Part shown: positions 48,979 through 61,400 of the stretch, one piece after another
How the letters are laid out: every line of letters starts with the position of its first letter
Numbering within the stretch: position 1 is the stretch's first letter
Assembly (NCBI GenBank): GCA_963920705.1
Contig: OY987233.1
Span: forward strand, 15,053,459 to 15,117,458
Direction of reading: 5' to 3'
Length of the DNA stretch: 64,000 bases
Source: Odiellus spinosus
Lineage: Eukaryota; Arthropoda; Arachnida; Opiliones; Phalangiidae
Notes under the pieces: model-generated
Seen by the model: the letters and a program-made list of their open reading frames with translations, nothing else
The model's database searches: none
Told to the model about the DNA's origin: nothing
Translations under genes and position numbers: made by a program

Positions 48979-49524
48979 AAGTGAGGGTGTCACCATTTTT
49001 TTTTTTTTTCGAGTGCAATGGATTATATTTTTAGTTTTATCTTACTATTAAAACGCCATATTCAAAATTTTATACCTCTGCCGTTTGAAGCGTTTTTAAG
49101 AAACTTCAAATTTAAAATGACAAAAATATTTAGGTAATTTGTCTCCCTTATATATGACGTAGTTTATTTCTGGAACGTAATTAACGATAATTTTCACACG
49201 AAAGATAGTTGACTTTCTAGATTAAGTACTTTTACGAATAATACCGCGCGAAAGCGACCTTATCACTGGTGCCAGAACGCGCTAGAATCAACTGTAGGCT
49301 CTACAATAGCGAAATCACGCGACCATAATGATGACGTAGTATTGCGAGGAATTTTTATTTTAAAAATTTCGAAAATGGGTGATTATAAAATATGTATTTT
49401 TACTGTCGCGGTAATTTTTTCTATGAACTATTCATATATATTTTGAATCGTTTTTTAACGATCTATTCGAAAATGCTACTCAATTTCCATTTGGATTTCA
49501 TGAAAACCCATGACAGCCTCACTT
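48979..49524. mobile_element. AAGTGAGG MITE, long copy
   Basis: 546 bp with ends AAGTGAGGGTGTCACC and (inverted) AAGTGAGGCTGTCATGG, TA on both sides. The central block (tctggaacgtaattaacgat, gcgcgaaagcgacctta, aactgtaggctctacaa) recurs at 55100-55330 and inverted in 33931-34199. Confidence 0.8.
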
Positions 49525-50935
49525 TAAAATTTGTCTTCACTGTCTCATATAATTTAAAAAGAACGAAGCGAACGTTAGAGTTAATTAGTATTTAAATTAA
49601 GATATGATTACCAGTATTAAGTTTACTTTTTAGGCTTAATTATTATTTTAATTAGGCTTATATTATAAATTTAATATCACATCAAAATTAAAAATTAATT
49701 TCATGCAGAAAATATTAAAAAATGTGAGTTTTATTTAGCATTGTTCTATGTACGTAATAATTTATCATATTATAACGAGAAAAAATGCTAAATAAGCGTA
49801 ACAGAATGGTTTGGCTTATTAAATTTAATGTAATATTTATTTAAAGTTACTCTGACTCTTCTTTTAATTCAAAAGATCACTTAATCAGAGTAACATTTAA
49901 AATAATTATTAAAAATCTTTCCATTCTGTTAATTAAAGCGTGTTAATTGCGTAAAAAAAAGTGCGCTAAACATACCAACAAGGTCTCCATATACTTGCTT
50001 TTAAAGCGGGGATTTTGGAAGGGGCCAAGGTGGTTTTAAAAGTATATTTTCTTTCAATCTTTAGTTTGTAAGAAAATTAGACCTAATTTACTAATTATAG
50101 GGATTATGAAAACATAAAAATGTCTAAAAACGTCATTTAATCCTCACCAATTGTTTCTCGTTAATTATTAGCTAACTAACAAAGTTGCGACTGGTAAAAA
50201 TGTTATAAAACCTACAGCCAATCAAAGATCGTATAAATGTGGCTCTTGTTTTATTGTTAAACGCTCTTCATATGATAATTAAGATAAAATTTAATTATCA
50301 ATTAGATAACCATACGCTGCATTTGTACAATAATGTTTATTTAAAATGTATTTAAAATTAAAAAATAAACTAAAATTTAATTTTAATATCAGTATGAAAA
50401 AGAAGTTCGGATTAGCTTCCACAGTTCGCGACTTCGTTAATTTATCACGTGTACATAAATTAACGAGAAACCTTTGGCAAGTTTTTATGAATATTTTAAA
50501 GCACCTTTATTATCCCTTTGAATTTAAGATTGTAAGAAATATTCAATAAGAGTGAAAGTCAGGATGATAAATATATTTATATAACATAAATTAAATAAGG
50601 ATGTAAGCTAAGATTTTCGCCGCTAGAATCGCCGATTAGTTTTAAAAACTTTGACACCATTTTCAACCTATTTGGTCAAATAATTTATAAAATTTCGAGC
50701 TCACTCTTATAGATCTTTGATCAATAAATTCGACAAATATCATAATTAAACCGAAACCTTTTTATTTTACTAAAGTCACGTTCCGTCTGGAAACTTTGAA
50801 ACTGTTCTTAACCTATTTGGAAAGGTCAAAATTGAATATTTTCGGGTCAACTTTAGAAACTTGATCTTTGTCAAAAAATTAAGTTATTTACTTGAAGTGT
50901 GATATAGAGCACTTGAAGATTGTTCCAAATATAGC
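49525..50935. other. Intron stretch, nothing recognised
   Basis: Very AT-rich, with no supported feature. Confidence 0.6.
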
Positions 50936-51180
50936 TGCGTTCATACTAGGCCTTGGAATCGATTTAAACTGTTTCAAAACGTTTCGTTTTAGTCGTGTGA
51001 ACGGGAAACAGTCTTTTCTCGAATCGATTTGATTCGATTTCTCGAAACTGCTTCGGGAACCAGTTTCATACCGATTGGTTTCAACAACCGATGGATAAAG
51101 GTTTCGAAGTCTGAAGTGTGAACGCAGCTGTTTTGGAACAGTTTAAATCGATTTCAAAGCATAGTATGAACGCGGCTAAA
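50936..51180 (-). mobile_element. AATCGATTTGAAACGG MITE family, copy 2
   Basis: It runs inverted relative to copy 1, from agctgcgttcatactaggcc through ctcgaaactgcttcgggaac to cagtttaaatcgatttc, and is followed by gcatagtatgaacgcggct. Confidence 0.7.
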
Positions 51181-51848
51181 ATATTGGTTTGATATCTATT
51201 CAAATTGATTGAAATACGCGTTAATGTGAGGTCGTCTTGTATTGCGCCATTAATAGCTTACATCCCTATTAATAAAAGAAATTTAAGTCTATATACTGCG
51301 TTACAACCTTTGAATGATCCGAAATTCCCGTATAAAAACCGGTTTTCTAATGGAATTCCGTATCTTTCTAAGATTGCAATTGTATCAGTATACCCAGAAG
51401 TCTATAATTTCCAACAAAGACTTCCGGTTTAGAACATATTATTTATTGTACGATAATAAGATTAAAAATATCTATATAGGAAGACACGGTCCCATAAATG
51501 TAAAAACGAAGTGATACTGGTCCAAAAATATCCTGGGAACTTATTTAGCATTCCCTTCCTGTTACCTTAATACCTGGTCGTAATGATCACGTAGGCGTAG
51601 AGTTCTATGATTACCTTAATTTCTACAAATGGTTAAATCCGGTAATTTACTCTATTCATAAAATAATTTGTAATTGATTTTTAATTCGAAATTCATCTTT
51701 TCTAACGCTTCAAATTTCTTATTTCTGACTAAACAACTCCTAGAATCGTGAAAAATTCAATGTTTTTCATGATACGTTTGACCATTTGAGTTTGCATTGA
51801 AAGGGAAAAAGAGTTAGACATGAAATAATGTCATTAAAATGTCTTTAA
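51181..51848. other. Intron stretch, nothing recognised
   Basis: Two overlapping short frames (51205-51514) show no domain; no splice sites or homology support them. Confidence 0.5.
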
Positions 51849-52173
51849 ATGGAGATTCCTTATCGTTTAAATAGGCCTAATTCATCAATAAAAAGTTTAC
51901 AAAACAAATATTAAACTAGAAATAAATTTAAAACTTACCCCGAAAATAGGCTTAGCTGAATTCATGGAGATTCAGAACTCCCCATATAAGGAATATAGAT
52001 CAATGATATTGATCGATGGCCCTTATATGGAGAGTTTTGCAGGATCTCCGGGTAAGTTTTAAATTTATTTCTAGTTTAATATTTGTATTGTAATCTTTTT
52101 ATCGGTGGATTAGGTTTATTTAAACGATAAGGAATCGATAAAAAATTAATTGTTGTTGGGTTGCATTATTCCT
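51849..52173. mobile_element. TTAA MITE, ATGGAGATTCC copy
   Basis: 325 bp, TTAA at 51845-51848 and 52174-52177. The subterminal tccttatcgtttaaatagg pairs with tttatttaaacgataagga, as in the 4514, 12537 and 36004 copies. Confidence 0.75.
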
Positions 52174-52597
52174 TTAAATAGCTAAAGAATAAAACAAAGA
52201 GTCGCGGTAAAATGGACAATCGTTGATGATTTTTAATTACCTCGTTACTCCGGAACTTTTTGGATCAATAATACCATCCATATTTTCACCACTGTTAAGT
52301 CCCATTTTCAATCAAGATGTTCGTAATAATTACCTATAGTTATGACGAAAAATTTTCTTTTTTGGTCAAAAACATCTTGATTGAAAACGCGCCTTTAGTT
52401 TTTACTTAGGGTAAACCGTGTCATCCTGTATATTGGGGTTAAAAGATCAAATATGCGAGGGTGGGCGGGTCTGGGTTTTAACGACGTCCAAACGGTCCAA
52501 CGAAATGAGAAGAGACATTGTTGTTATAAGGTTTTCTAAAACTACTTACGGCGGTAAAGCGTGTAAAGCTACCGAAGAAACTAAGGGGGGAATTAAC

Positions 52598-52872
52598 CTT
52601 AGTGTGCCGTGTTGGGTCCGATCTTCGACGTTGTGCCTAGTCAATTCCACGACGCTGCCTTCCGGTCCCTGAGGGGTTCCGGTCCCTGTTGTTCCTCCTT
52701 GTCCGGGTGGCGGAGCTGGTCCCACTTGTAAAGGTTCCAACTCGTCTCCTTTGGACTTCTTGGCTGACCGTTTCTTCCAGTAGAGGTAGCAAAGGACTAG
52801 CGTCACGACCATAGACACGACTGCCGCTATCGTACCCAAGACCCACGCTAATATAATTGTCGTGTACTCCAT
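52598..52872 (-). CDS. Syt7: Synaptotagmin-7-like, coding exon 1 (membrane anchor)
   Basis: First coding exon, 91 codons plus two bases, ending at a GT donor (52597-52596). It encodes a short lumenal end, a hydrophobic helix at about residues 6-32, the basic cluster KKRSAKK at 33-39, then a Pro/Gly/Thr-rich linker start. This is the synaptotagmin N-terminal plan: an anchor in a vesicle or plasma membrane. The ATG has G at +4. Six bases upstream is an AG acceptor preceded by a run of 27 T on the coding strand, so a non-coding 5' exon may lie further upstream. The final AG joins the A that opens the exon at 13722, giving Arg92 in frame. Assignment to this gene rests on phase, strand and domain logic; the linker is not conserved enough to prove it. 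The next exon is about 38.9 kb away. Confidence 0.8.
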
Positions 52873-52878
52873 CGGAAC

Positions 52879-52918
52879 CTATATTTATAACAAAAAAAAA
52901 AAAAAAAAAAAAAAAAAA
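52879..52918 (-). other. Splice acceptor with 27-base poly-T tract before the Syt7 start codon
   Basis: Reading the minus strand, a T27 run (52918-52892) is followed by gttataaatatag and then the six bases before the ATG. This has the form of a polypyrimidine tract plus AG acceptor, suggesting that the 5' UTR is spliced and that the true promoter is further upstream. A run this long could also be only a slippage-prone poly-A/T tract. Confidence 0.45.
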
Positions 52919-53049
52919 GGCCAGACGAAAAGAAAAAAGATAAGAAATTTTATTAATATTTATTAAAGAGGTAATGAACTGTATGATTTGGGCCAAATTT
53001 TAATTTTGACGTAAACACTACTGAATTAATCTGGGAGAAAGTTAAACTA

Positions 53050-53535
53050 CGGTCACATTTCTTAATCGATTTGAAACGGTTAAATCAAACCGATATTCAA
53101 ATCGACAGGAATCGATTTAAGCGTCATGTGTTCACGCATTATCTTTATGAATCGATTTATTGTAGCTTCATTTATCGGTTTTTGAAACCGAATCAGTATG
53201 AAACTGTTTCCCGAAGCAGTTTCGAGAAACCAAATCGAATCGATTCGAGAAAAGACGGTTTCCCGTTCACACGATTAAAGGAAAACGTTTTGAAACTGTT
53301 TAAATCGATTCCAAGGCCTGGTATTAACGCAGCTATTATCTTTATGAATCGATTTATTGTATCTTAATCATCGGTTTTTGAAACCGAATCAGTATGAAAC
53401 TGTTTCCCGAAGCAGTTTCGAGAAATCAAATCGAATCGATTCACACGACCATTTTGAAACAGTTTAATCGTTTAAAAGGTCTAGTATGAACACAGCTTAT
53501 ATGAAACTGGTTCCCGAAGCAGTTTCGAGAAATCG
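53050..53535 (+). mobile_element. AATCGATTTGAAACGG MITE family, tandem copies 3 and 4
   Basis: A nearly full copy (53060-53335) is followed directly by a shortened one (53335-53485) and a further fragment of ttcccgaagcagtttcgaga (to 53535). The shared text includes atctttatgaatcgatttat and gaaaccgaatcagtatgaaa. Confidence 0.7.
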
Positions 53536-54059
53536 AATCAAATCTTGATTGAAAACTGCGCTTTGTTTTTAAAATAAAATGATAATGCCGTGAGGTTATC
53601 ATATGGATCAAATTCTGGATTTATAAAATCATTTTTAAAGGTGGCTAACATGACTCGTTATTATCCCTTTAACTTTAGATTAGAGAGATTAAACTTATCA
53701 TGGCTGATGTGTTTGGGTTTGACATTATAGATATAAGGTGATAATGCCTTTTACGGAGTTTGTAAGGTGTACAGTAGTTAGGCTACATCGCTAAATTTAT
53801 TTTCGTCTGCAAGGGTTTATTTGGTGTTTATTTGTATAAATTTTAAAGCTGCTCAGTTGCTGCTTCTTTACGAGACAAATTAGTTCAAAATCAAACCAAG
53901 TTTTATTTATTTAAATAAGTTTGAATGTATTTAAAATTTAATTTAGTTATCTCCAAATGTATTCTAATTAATATTTAAACGATGATGGTAATTGAACTCA
54001 AAACATAACTTCAAAATTAAATTAATTAGGTCAAAATCGAACAATGAATAACCGAGATG
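53536..54059. other. Upstream region of Syt7, nothing recognised
   Basis: AT-rich, no exon or promoter that I can support. Confidence 0.5.
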
Positions 54060-54450
54060 GATTATTTACAAATTTACACTCGTGACGTCATACATTTGAA
54101 AATTTTCAAACTTCCTTATTTATTATCCGATTTTGACGTTTTGCCATTTATTAGCTCTATAATTTAATTTTTTTTGGAATTTTTAGACAATGACGTCATA
54201 TTTTTTTTTTTTTTTTTTGAAATTTGGAAAAATTTCAAACTTTCTTACTTATAATCAGATTTTCACGCGGTTTTTCTCGTTGTGTAGCTTTTTATAAGCT
54301 CTATCGAAACACGTATTATGCGATTGGATAATTTGTGACCATGACGTCATAAAAACCTTTTTCAAATTTCAAAAAAAAAAAAAAATACTATTTTATTTAT
54401 TATCCGATTTTAACCCAGTTTGTCTCGTTTTGTAGATATTTATGTGCTCT
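54060..54450. promoter_or_regulatory. Three perfect CRE palindromes in a degenerate repeat
   Basis: TGACGTCA at 54083-54090, 54191-54198 and 54342-54349, each followed within about 60 bases by poly-A or poly-T and tttcaaactttcttatttat, then attatccgattttgac. These are about three diverged tandem units of 110-150 bp, 1.2-1.5 kb upstream of the Syt7 ATG. Confidence 0.5.
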
Positions 54451-56479
54451 ATCTAAATACGTATAAAAACTACCGTTTTTAGTATAAATTTAACTTAAAT
54501 TTAACACTATATTTAACTTAAATGTAAAATAACGTAACTTAAACAACTGGCAGTAATGAAAATATTCTTTTTATATTCTTTTAATATCGAATTATAATAT
54601 TCCAAAAAGGCTCTTGTTATTGTATAAGATAATTTTTGCAAAGAAAAAGCGCGCGTTACTGAAAAAAACATCAAAAATATATCGAAAAAAGTCTCGGTTC
54701 TTGAAATAGTTAATCCACTGGCTTATAGAAGCTGCTAGGGAGCCGATGTCACTCTGTCAAGATCAGTGTCTACACCATTCTGTTTACTATTAGAATTACC
54801 CACAGCGAAACTCCCATAGTATATTAATATATATACCATGAACAAAATAAAAGGTTTAAAACCAAAGAAAAAAGATAGAACTACTATACAAGAATTCAAC
54901 CTAGCTAAGGGAAAAAATTTACAGGAAAAACCGGTTCTTTATGGAATATTTTACCCCAAAAAAGACTGTATTTTACTATATGAGTACCTCCTTTCAAGGA
55001 AGAATGAAGTGTTTAAAGTGTTTATATTTTTAGTTTTATCCCCTACTATTAAAACGTCACTTCAAAATGACAATATCGAAAATTTATAGGTCCTTTTTTT
55101 CCGACATATGACGTAGTTTATTTCTGGAACGTAATTTATGATAATTTTCATACCTAAGGTAGGACTTTCTGGATTAAGTACTTTTACGAAAACGACCGCG
55201 CGAAAGCGACCTTATCATTGGTGCCAGAACGCGCGAGAATTAACTGTAGGCTCTACAATATCACGCTACCATATTGATGACGTAGTATTCCGGGGAATTT
55301 TTATTTTAAAAATTTGGAAACTGGCGATTATAAAATACGTATATTTACTGTCTCGATATTTTTTTCTTTATCATATAAATTTTGAATCGTTTTTTACGAT
55401 CTTTCCGAAAATGCTACTCAATTTCCATTTGGAATTTCTCTGGAATTAACCTCAAAATTTTGCATTTTGACCTTTTTATAAAGGTTGCAAAGTCAATAGT
55501 GTGAAGGGGACTAAGTTTACTCAGAACGTTAAAGGAATGTCCTTTATTCGCTTCTCTGGAACAATAAGTTTCAACTTTTGTTAAGATTTATTTATAATTT
55601 ATTAAGTTACTTCATTATCCCTTTAATATTTTACAAAACCTTTTTTTATTTATATTATAATTTTCAAAACTTTTCAATTTAATCTTTATATCAAACAAGG
55701 GTTTACTTATAAAGTTATAAAACAATGCATTCTTAAAATAGGCGTAATATTACATTTTTCAGCGTGATATTTGGACACTTTTAAGGATTAAGGTTTCAAC
55801 TTAATTTTATAATTAAAATTTTCATAGAATACTGCTGTAATTTAACCCACATTTAGAACCAGCCCTTGATATCTTCATAGTCGAAATGCTGTGTATTTTA
55901 GTTTGCCTTCATCGCGGTGGTTTTAGGCTTAGAGTTGACATTTATTTTTAATAACATTCCTGTTTTACGCAATTAGTGTCGCGATAAGTTTGTTAGTTAA
56001 AGCGGAATAATACGCGATGTTAAATTACATAGGGTGTAAAAGTAGTTCGTGGAATGTACTAGAGAACATCTGATCCGTAGTTCACGAAGGGTTTAATTTC
56101 GGGGAGTTCTTTTACAAGGAAATTGGAGTGCTAGGTACATAGGACTTAATTGCCGCAGTTATGTTGATCAAAGGCTACTCCCGACTCTTCTATTCCTATT
56201 CCCCCTCTTTTGCTTCATTTCAACCAATCATTTTACAGCAAGAACGCTCTAAATCATAATATTACTTCGTTTTAAAGGGAGACTGGAATGTCAATTGGTG
56301 ACATTAAAGAAAATATATATTTTTTCTTGAAATTCATTGCCTGTATCATAAACTTATCTTTTTTCCTAAACTTACACTCAAATCCAAAAAATTCCAATTA
56401 TCTATAAATTTAGTTTTGAAATAATTAGCGTATATAATTTAATTGAACCTAAAAAAATTTATAGGGTAATCTATATTAT
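54451..56479. other. Upstream region with an AAGTGAGG MITE fragment
   Basis: 55015-55440 matches the inside of the 48979-49524 MITE, but both ends are worn. The 83- and 103-codon frames at 54838 and 55138 overlap it and are not genes. The rest is unrecognised. Confidence 0.5.
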
Positions 56480-57125
56480 TATTGAATTAATTAGGCTTAA
56501 CTATTTTTCGTTTATATTAAATGGTATTAAATTAATCATATTTATCTTTCATTTATTGAATTTCGTAGAGTGATTATTCATTTATTGACTTAGGCTTAAC
56601 TATCTTCATTTAAAGAATTAGGCTTAACTATCTTCATTTAAAGAATTAGGCTTAACTATCTTCATTTAAAGAATTAGGCTTAACTATCTTCATTTATTAA
56701 ATTAGGCTTAACTATCTTCATTTATTGAATTAGGCTTAACTATCTTTATTTATTGAATTAGACTTAACCATCTTCATTTATTGAATTAGGCTTAACAATA
56801 TTTCGTTTCTATTCAAGAATGTTAAATTAGGTTTAGCAATCTTTATATTTTAAATACATTTAATTGAGCTTAGAAATCTTTCATTTATATTTAAATACAC
56901 TTAATTAGGCTTAGAAATCTTTCATTTATATTTAAAAACATTTAATTGGGCTTAGAAATCTTTCATTTATATTTAAAAACATTTAATTGGGCTTAGAAAT
57001 CATTCATTTATATTTAAATAAATTTAATTGGGCTTAGAAATCTTTCATTTATATTTAAAAACATTTAATTAGGCTTAGAAATCTTTCATTTATATTTAAA
57101 TACATTTAATTGGGCTTAGTTGACC
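56480..57125. repeat. TTAGGCTTAACTATCTTCATTTA tandem repeats
   Basis: A first part (56590-56800) repeats a 28-29 base unit (aattaggcttaactatcttc plus atttattg or atttaaag). A second part (56820-57120) repeats a unit of about 43 bases (tttaattgggcttagaaatc plus tttcatttatatttaaa). Confidence 0.9.
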
Positions 57126-57630
57126 TAGCTTTCTCTTTTACATACGCTTATCGACTTGCGACGTATTTGCTTTCAAGATTGGTTGGTTTTGTTGTTCTTA
57201 TTGTTGAAAAATAGATGGAATATTTGGGGGTTGTATTTAGATCGTAGATACGAGTGGGCCAATAATTATTTTCTTAAATCCTTCCCCGGAGGAGGGCGTA
57301 AAACCCCACTTTTAATTGATTTTAAAGAACCTCCAAGTTCCAACAAAAGTACGTCAGAAAAAACACTTTTGAATTAATAGCTTGAATTACTTTAATTAAG
57401 ACTTTGTCTTGTTATTAATATAATAACTATTAAATTTAATTGACTACGTTAATTGAATATTGAGACATCTGGCGCAATTGTTTTCTGAAGCTATATGAAA
57501 ACTAGTTCATGCTTTTAAATTTAAACTGATGTTGTTGTGGAATATTTCGCTTAAAAACTAAAATTAAGATAAATTAAAATAATATAGGAATTAAAATTAA
57601 AAGTAAAACATAACTAAATAAAACTCAATA
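57126..57630. other. AT-rich flank left of the BEL/Pao element
   Basis: No gene supported; a 73-codon frame at 57156 has no recognisable domain. Confidence 0.5.
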
Positions 57631-58469
57631 TGTTATAAGAAGTAAAAATAGACCGAAAACCCACACCCCATGGAGAATAAAAGCTTGGCTTCCGACCGGA
57701 TACACCCGGTAAAGATTCAAGGTAAAGAATGCCCCCTTTTAGAAGATGTGACTAAAAGGGGGAATGAACAAATTTCGAACGCCGTGAAAGAGCGAGAGCT
57801 TTCTTTTCTTATCGATAGTAGGCATCTTGAAAAGCTTATTTTGTTTCCGTTCTATCGGAAAATAGATATATATTGTAACTGTGATATTGTACATAAATAC
57901 CTTGCAGATTTTGACGGAAGGGGGAAGACCCCTTTCCTGTAATTATCTCTAGGCTTGTGGGAGCGTTGGTTACCGGAAGGACTCTGTTTCCGGTGACCAG
58001 GGTTTCCCATTGGCCGAGGAGAAAACGATGTAAAATAAGATAGCTACGACGGATTCCTTTAAAAAGGAAGACGATCTAGCAAACTGTATCCATTAAGAAT
58101 TTAGAACTGGAACCCACTAGGAAGGGTAAAATAAACTTGGACATTTTTACTAAGAAAAACTTGTCAATTATTCCGGCACACCCCGGACTTAGAAATTATA
58201 CCGGCATACCCCGGACTTAGTAACTTTGGATCAAAAGTCGGACTTAAGAAACGAACTTTAGATAGAATATCATTTTTCAGTCGGTGATATTTTATAACTT
58301 AGGAAATTAAGCTCTCCCAGAGTAAAAATTTTGGAAACCACCACATGGTACCGTGAAACCCGGGAAAAGAACCATAGGACCAGTTAGAAACGCTGCATAG
58401 GAAAAGCAAGCGTAATTAGAAAAATTAAGAATTAAATAAATCGCCAAAGTTTTTTTTAAAACTAAAACC
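57631..58469 (+). promoter_or_regulatory. Putative 5' LTR and leader of the BEL/Pao element
   Basis: It contains an AATAAA (about 58130) and a near-perfect tandem duplication of a 27-29 base sequence around 58171-58222 (ccggcacaccccggacttag, then ccggcataccccggacttag). A 90-codon frame at 57670-57942 (MENKSLASDRI at its start) is open but matches nothing I recognise and is probably LTR or leader sequence. I could not settle the LTR end or the primer binding site. Confidence 0.5.
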
Positions 58470-61400
58470 ATGGAAACGCCAGAAGAACGAGCCAAACGAA
58501 GGGAGACGGATCTGAACAAAAATAAAACGTCCCGTAAAGCCGTTCGAACAATGACCACCAGACAAATTAACGAAGTGGAATCTCTACTTAAGGCGACCAA
58601 TTGCGGCATCGAAGACTTGGAAGATGCTATAACAATCCTACAACAAAAGGAAGAGTCTCTAATACACTACGACGCCAAAATAGAAGACCTTTTCGACAAT
58701 AATACGGAACAAGAAAACGACGTTTTGAAGTCTCAGGAATACCGAGAAAAGATCACCCTAGCGATAAGAAAAGCCGGCCGACGCGTAGCATCAATCAAGG
58801 GCGCGGCCACCTCGTCAAGCGGATCCACCGTCATAGGCAGCGGCAGTGGAACCAGCGCTACACTCACCCGGCACGCGAAGCTCCCGAAACTCACCGTTCG
58901 AAAATTCGACGGTGATATCACACAATGGATGAGTTTTTGGAACCAATTCTCATCGGCAGTTCACAATCAACCCATCGATAAGGTAGAGAAATTTACTTAT
59001 CTTGAATCATATTTGGAAGGGGAAGCTAAGCTAGCATTAACGGGAATGTACCCGAGTGACGCAACTTATGACGAGGCAATTGAAATTTTAGAAAAGAGGT
59101 TTGGACAAACTGATCTTGTTATCAATACCCATATGAATAAATTATTGTTTTTAGAACCAGTTAGTAAAACGAGTAATTTGAAAGGTCTGAGGGAATTGTT
59201 TAATACCATAGATATAAATATTAGAAGTTTAAAATCCCTAAAAGAAGATGTTCAGACATGCGGCGTAGTTTTAGGACCACAAATATTAGAAAGTTTTCCC
59301 GAAGAAATAAGATTAGAATACCGTCGTAAAAGAAAAAGCGAAGGGAAAATGGGTTGGGATATCGCCCACCTGGTCGAGTATCTAAGAGAAGAGATCGAAT
59401 CGAGGGAATCATGTAGAGCGTTAAATGTCAAAATTAATTCGGAAAAATCTGGCGCGAATAATTCGCAAATTAAAGAAGCTAATGAGAAAAAACCGCCCCA
59501 CCACAGGCATACCGCTTCAGCACTAACAACAGGCGTAACTTACCAACAAAATAATAGGAATAGGAACAATTATCAACAAAATCAAAATTTTAGGAATCAA
59601 AATCAAAATAGAAGCGAAAATGTTTATTGCGTATTCTGCGAAGCTAGCACTCATAAAACGAACAATTGTAACAAATTTAATTTAGACCAAAAAAGAAGCA
59701 TGGTTAGAGAGCAAGGTCGTTGTTATCTATGTCTAAGGAAAAATCACGAAGTTAGAAACTGTCAAGCTAGATTTCAAACGTGCCTAAAATGCAACGTAAA
59801 GCATAACTACGCAGTCTGCGACAAAAACCCGGTTAACCTCGGATTAGAAAGGAAGGAGGAAAAAGGGGAACAGAACCAGACAATAAACATAGGCGTAGCT
59901 TCTGTCAGTAACGGAGACGAGCTGTCCCAAACTGTTTTACTTCAATCGGCGCGGGCCATTGTTAGAAACCCCATGCACCAAAATACAGGGTTAGAAATTC
60001 GGTGCTTTTTGGACTCCGGAGCACAAGCGTCATTTATTAGACAAGACGTTTCTAGGAAATTGAAATTACCGATAGTTGGGGAAACGACCGTGGGATTTAA
60101 TACCTTTATGAGTAAGGAAGTGTCGGAAGAAGTTAGAAGAAGGGTCAGAGTAACTCTAGAAAACGTAGAAAAACCGGAACAAAGGGTTGAAATAGTAGCA
60201 ATAGAAGTTCCTTACGTTTGCAACACCGTGACGTCATTTAAGAGCAATGAAATAGAGTCATTTATGAAAATTAAGGGTTGGCAATTAGCGGATAAACCAA
60301 CCAATCAGATCCCAGATTCGGAAGGGATGGAATTATTAATCGGAGGCGACTACTATTGGACTGTAGCGTCTGGAAAAACCGAGAGATTTGGGCCTAGAAT
60401 AATGGCCATTGAGACAAAATTAGGATGGGCCGTCCAAGGACCCATCGATTCAGAAAATAGGAATACATTAAATAACTGTCCTATCACCATAATGAGAGTT
60501 GGGGTGGTAGAAAGAAAGGCAGATCAAATAATTGAGAAATTTTGGAAATTGGAATCCATAGGAATTGAAAATGAAGAAACAAAAGGAGGTTATTTAGAAA
60601 ACCAGGAAATAATTGAGAAATTTAATTCAGAAATAAAATTGGAAAATGAAAGATACCACGTAAAATTCCCTTGGAAAATAGAAAAGGAATTATTACCAGA
60701 CAATTTAGGATTAGCAACGAAAAGGGGAAATTCGTTAGTTCGTAGGTTCATTAGGGATCCTATGTTATTTGAAGATTATAAGAAAGTAATAGATGAGCAA
60801 TTGGAAAAGGGGATAGTGGAAGTCGTAACCGAAAATAGCGTAGCGCCCATAGGAACTTTCTACCTTCCACATCAGCCCGTAAAAAGCGCATCCGCTACCA
60901 CCAGTTTAAGGGTAGTGTTAGACGGGTCAGCCCACGAAAGAGGGAACCCTTCTTTAAACGACTGTTTGTCAGCTGGACCAAACTTAAACCCTGACATTCT
61001 GTTGTTATTATTAAGATTTAGGAAAAACAAAATAGCTTTTGTCGCGGATATTGAGAAAGCGTTTCTTCAGATAGCCCTATCAGAATCAGAAAGGGACTCC
61101 GTAAGATTTTTATGGGTAAATGCGGAAACGCATGAAAATTTACGAGAAAATGATTTTAGGACCCTACGTATGACCAGGGTACCTTTCGGAATAACTTCAA
61201 GCCCTCTATTGTTAGCTCTAACAATCAAGTATCATATACATAAAGTAGAGGGAGCGGACAAAGATGTAGTTGAAATTTTGGATAGAGACCTCTACGTAGA
61301 TGATCTTGCTGGAGGGGAAAATAATTTAGAAAAGGCTTATCAAACCACTGTAGGAATAAATCAGTTGATGAGCGGCGCAAACATGCGTTTTAGAAAGTGG

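Larger units (their letters stand above)
13723..52597 (-). other. Very large Syt7 intron (about 38.9 kb)
   Basis: It spans from the membrane-anchor exon to the linker exon. The boundary phases agree (AG plus A). No other exon is recognised with confidence, but small linker exons of weak conservation would be missed. Contents are listed separately. Confidence 0.75.

Noticed and set aside
54838-55449. Two small genes of 83 and 103 codons
   Set aside because: They overlap a MITE fragment also found at 48979-49524, where the frames are not kept.
56590-56800. TTAGGC telomere-like repeats
   Set aside because: The unit is 28-29 bases long with ttaggc only once per unit, so it is not a telomere array.
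57670-57942. Separate 90-codon gene before gag
   Set aside because: It lies where the 5' LTR and leader must be and resembles no known accessory protein; kept only as a note in the leader entry.
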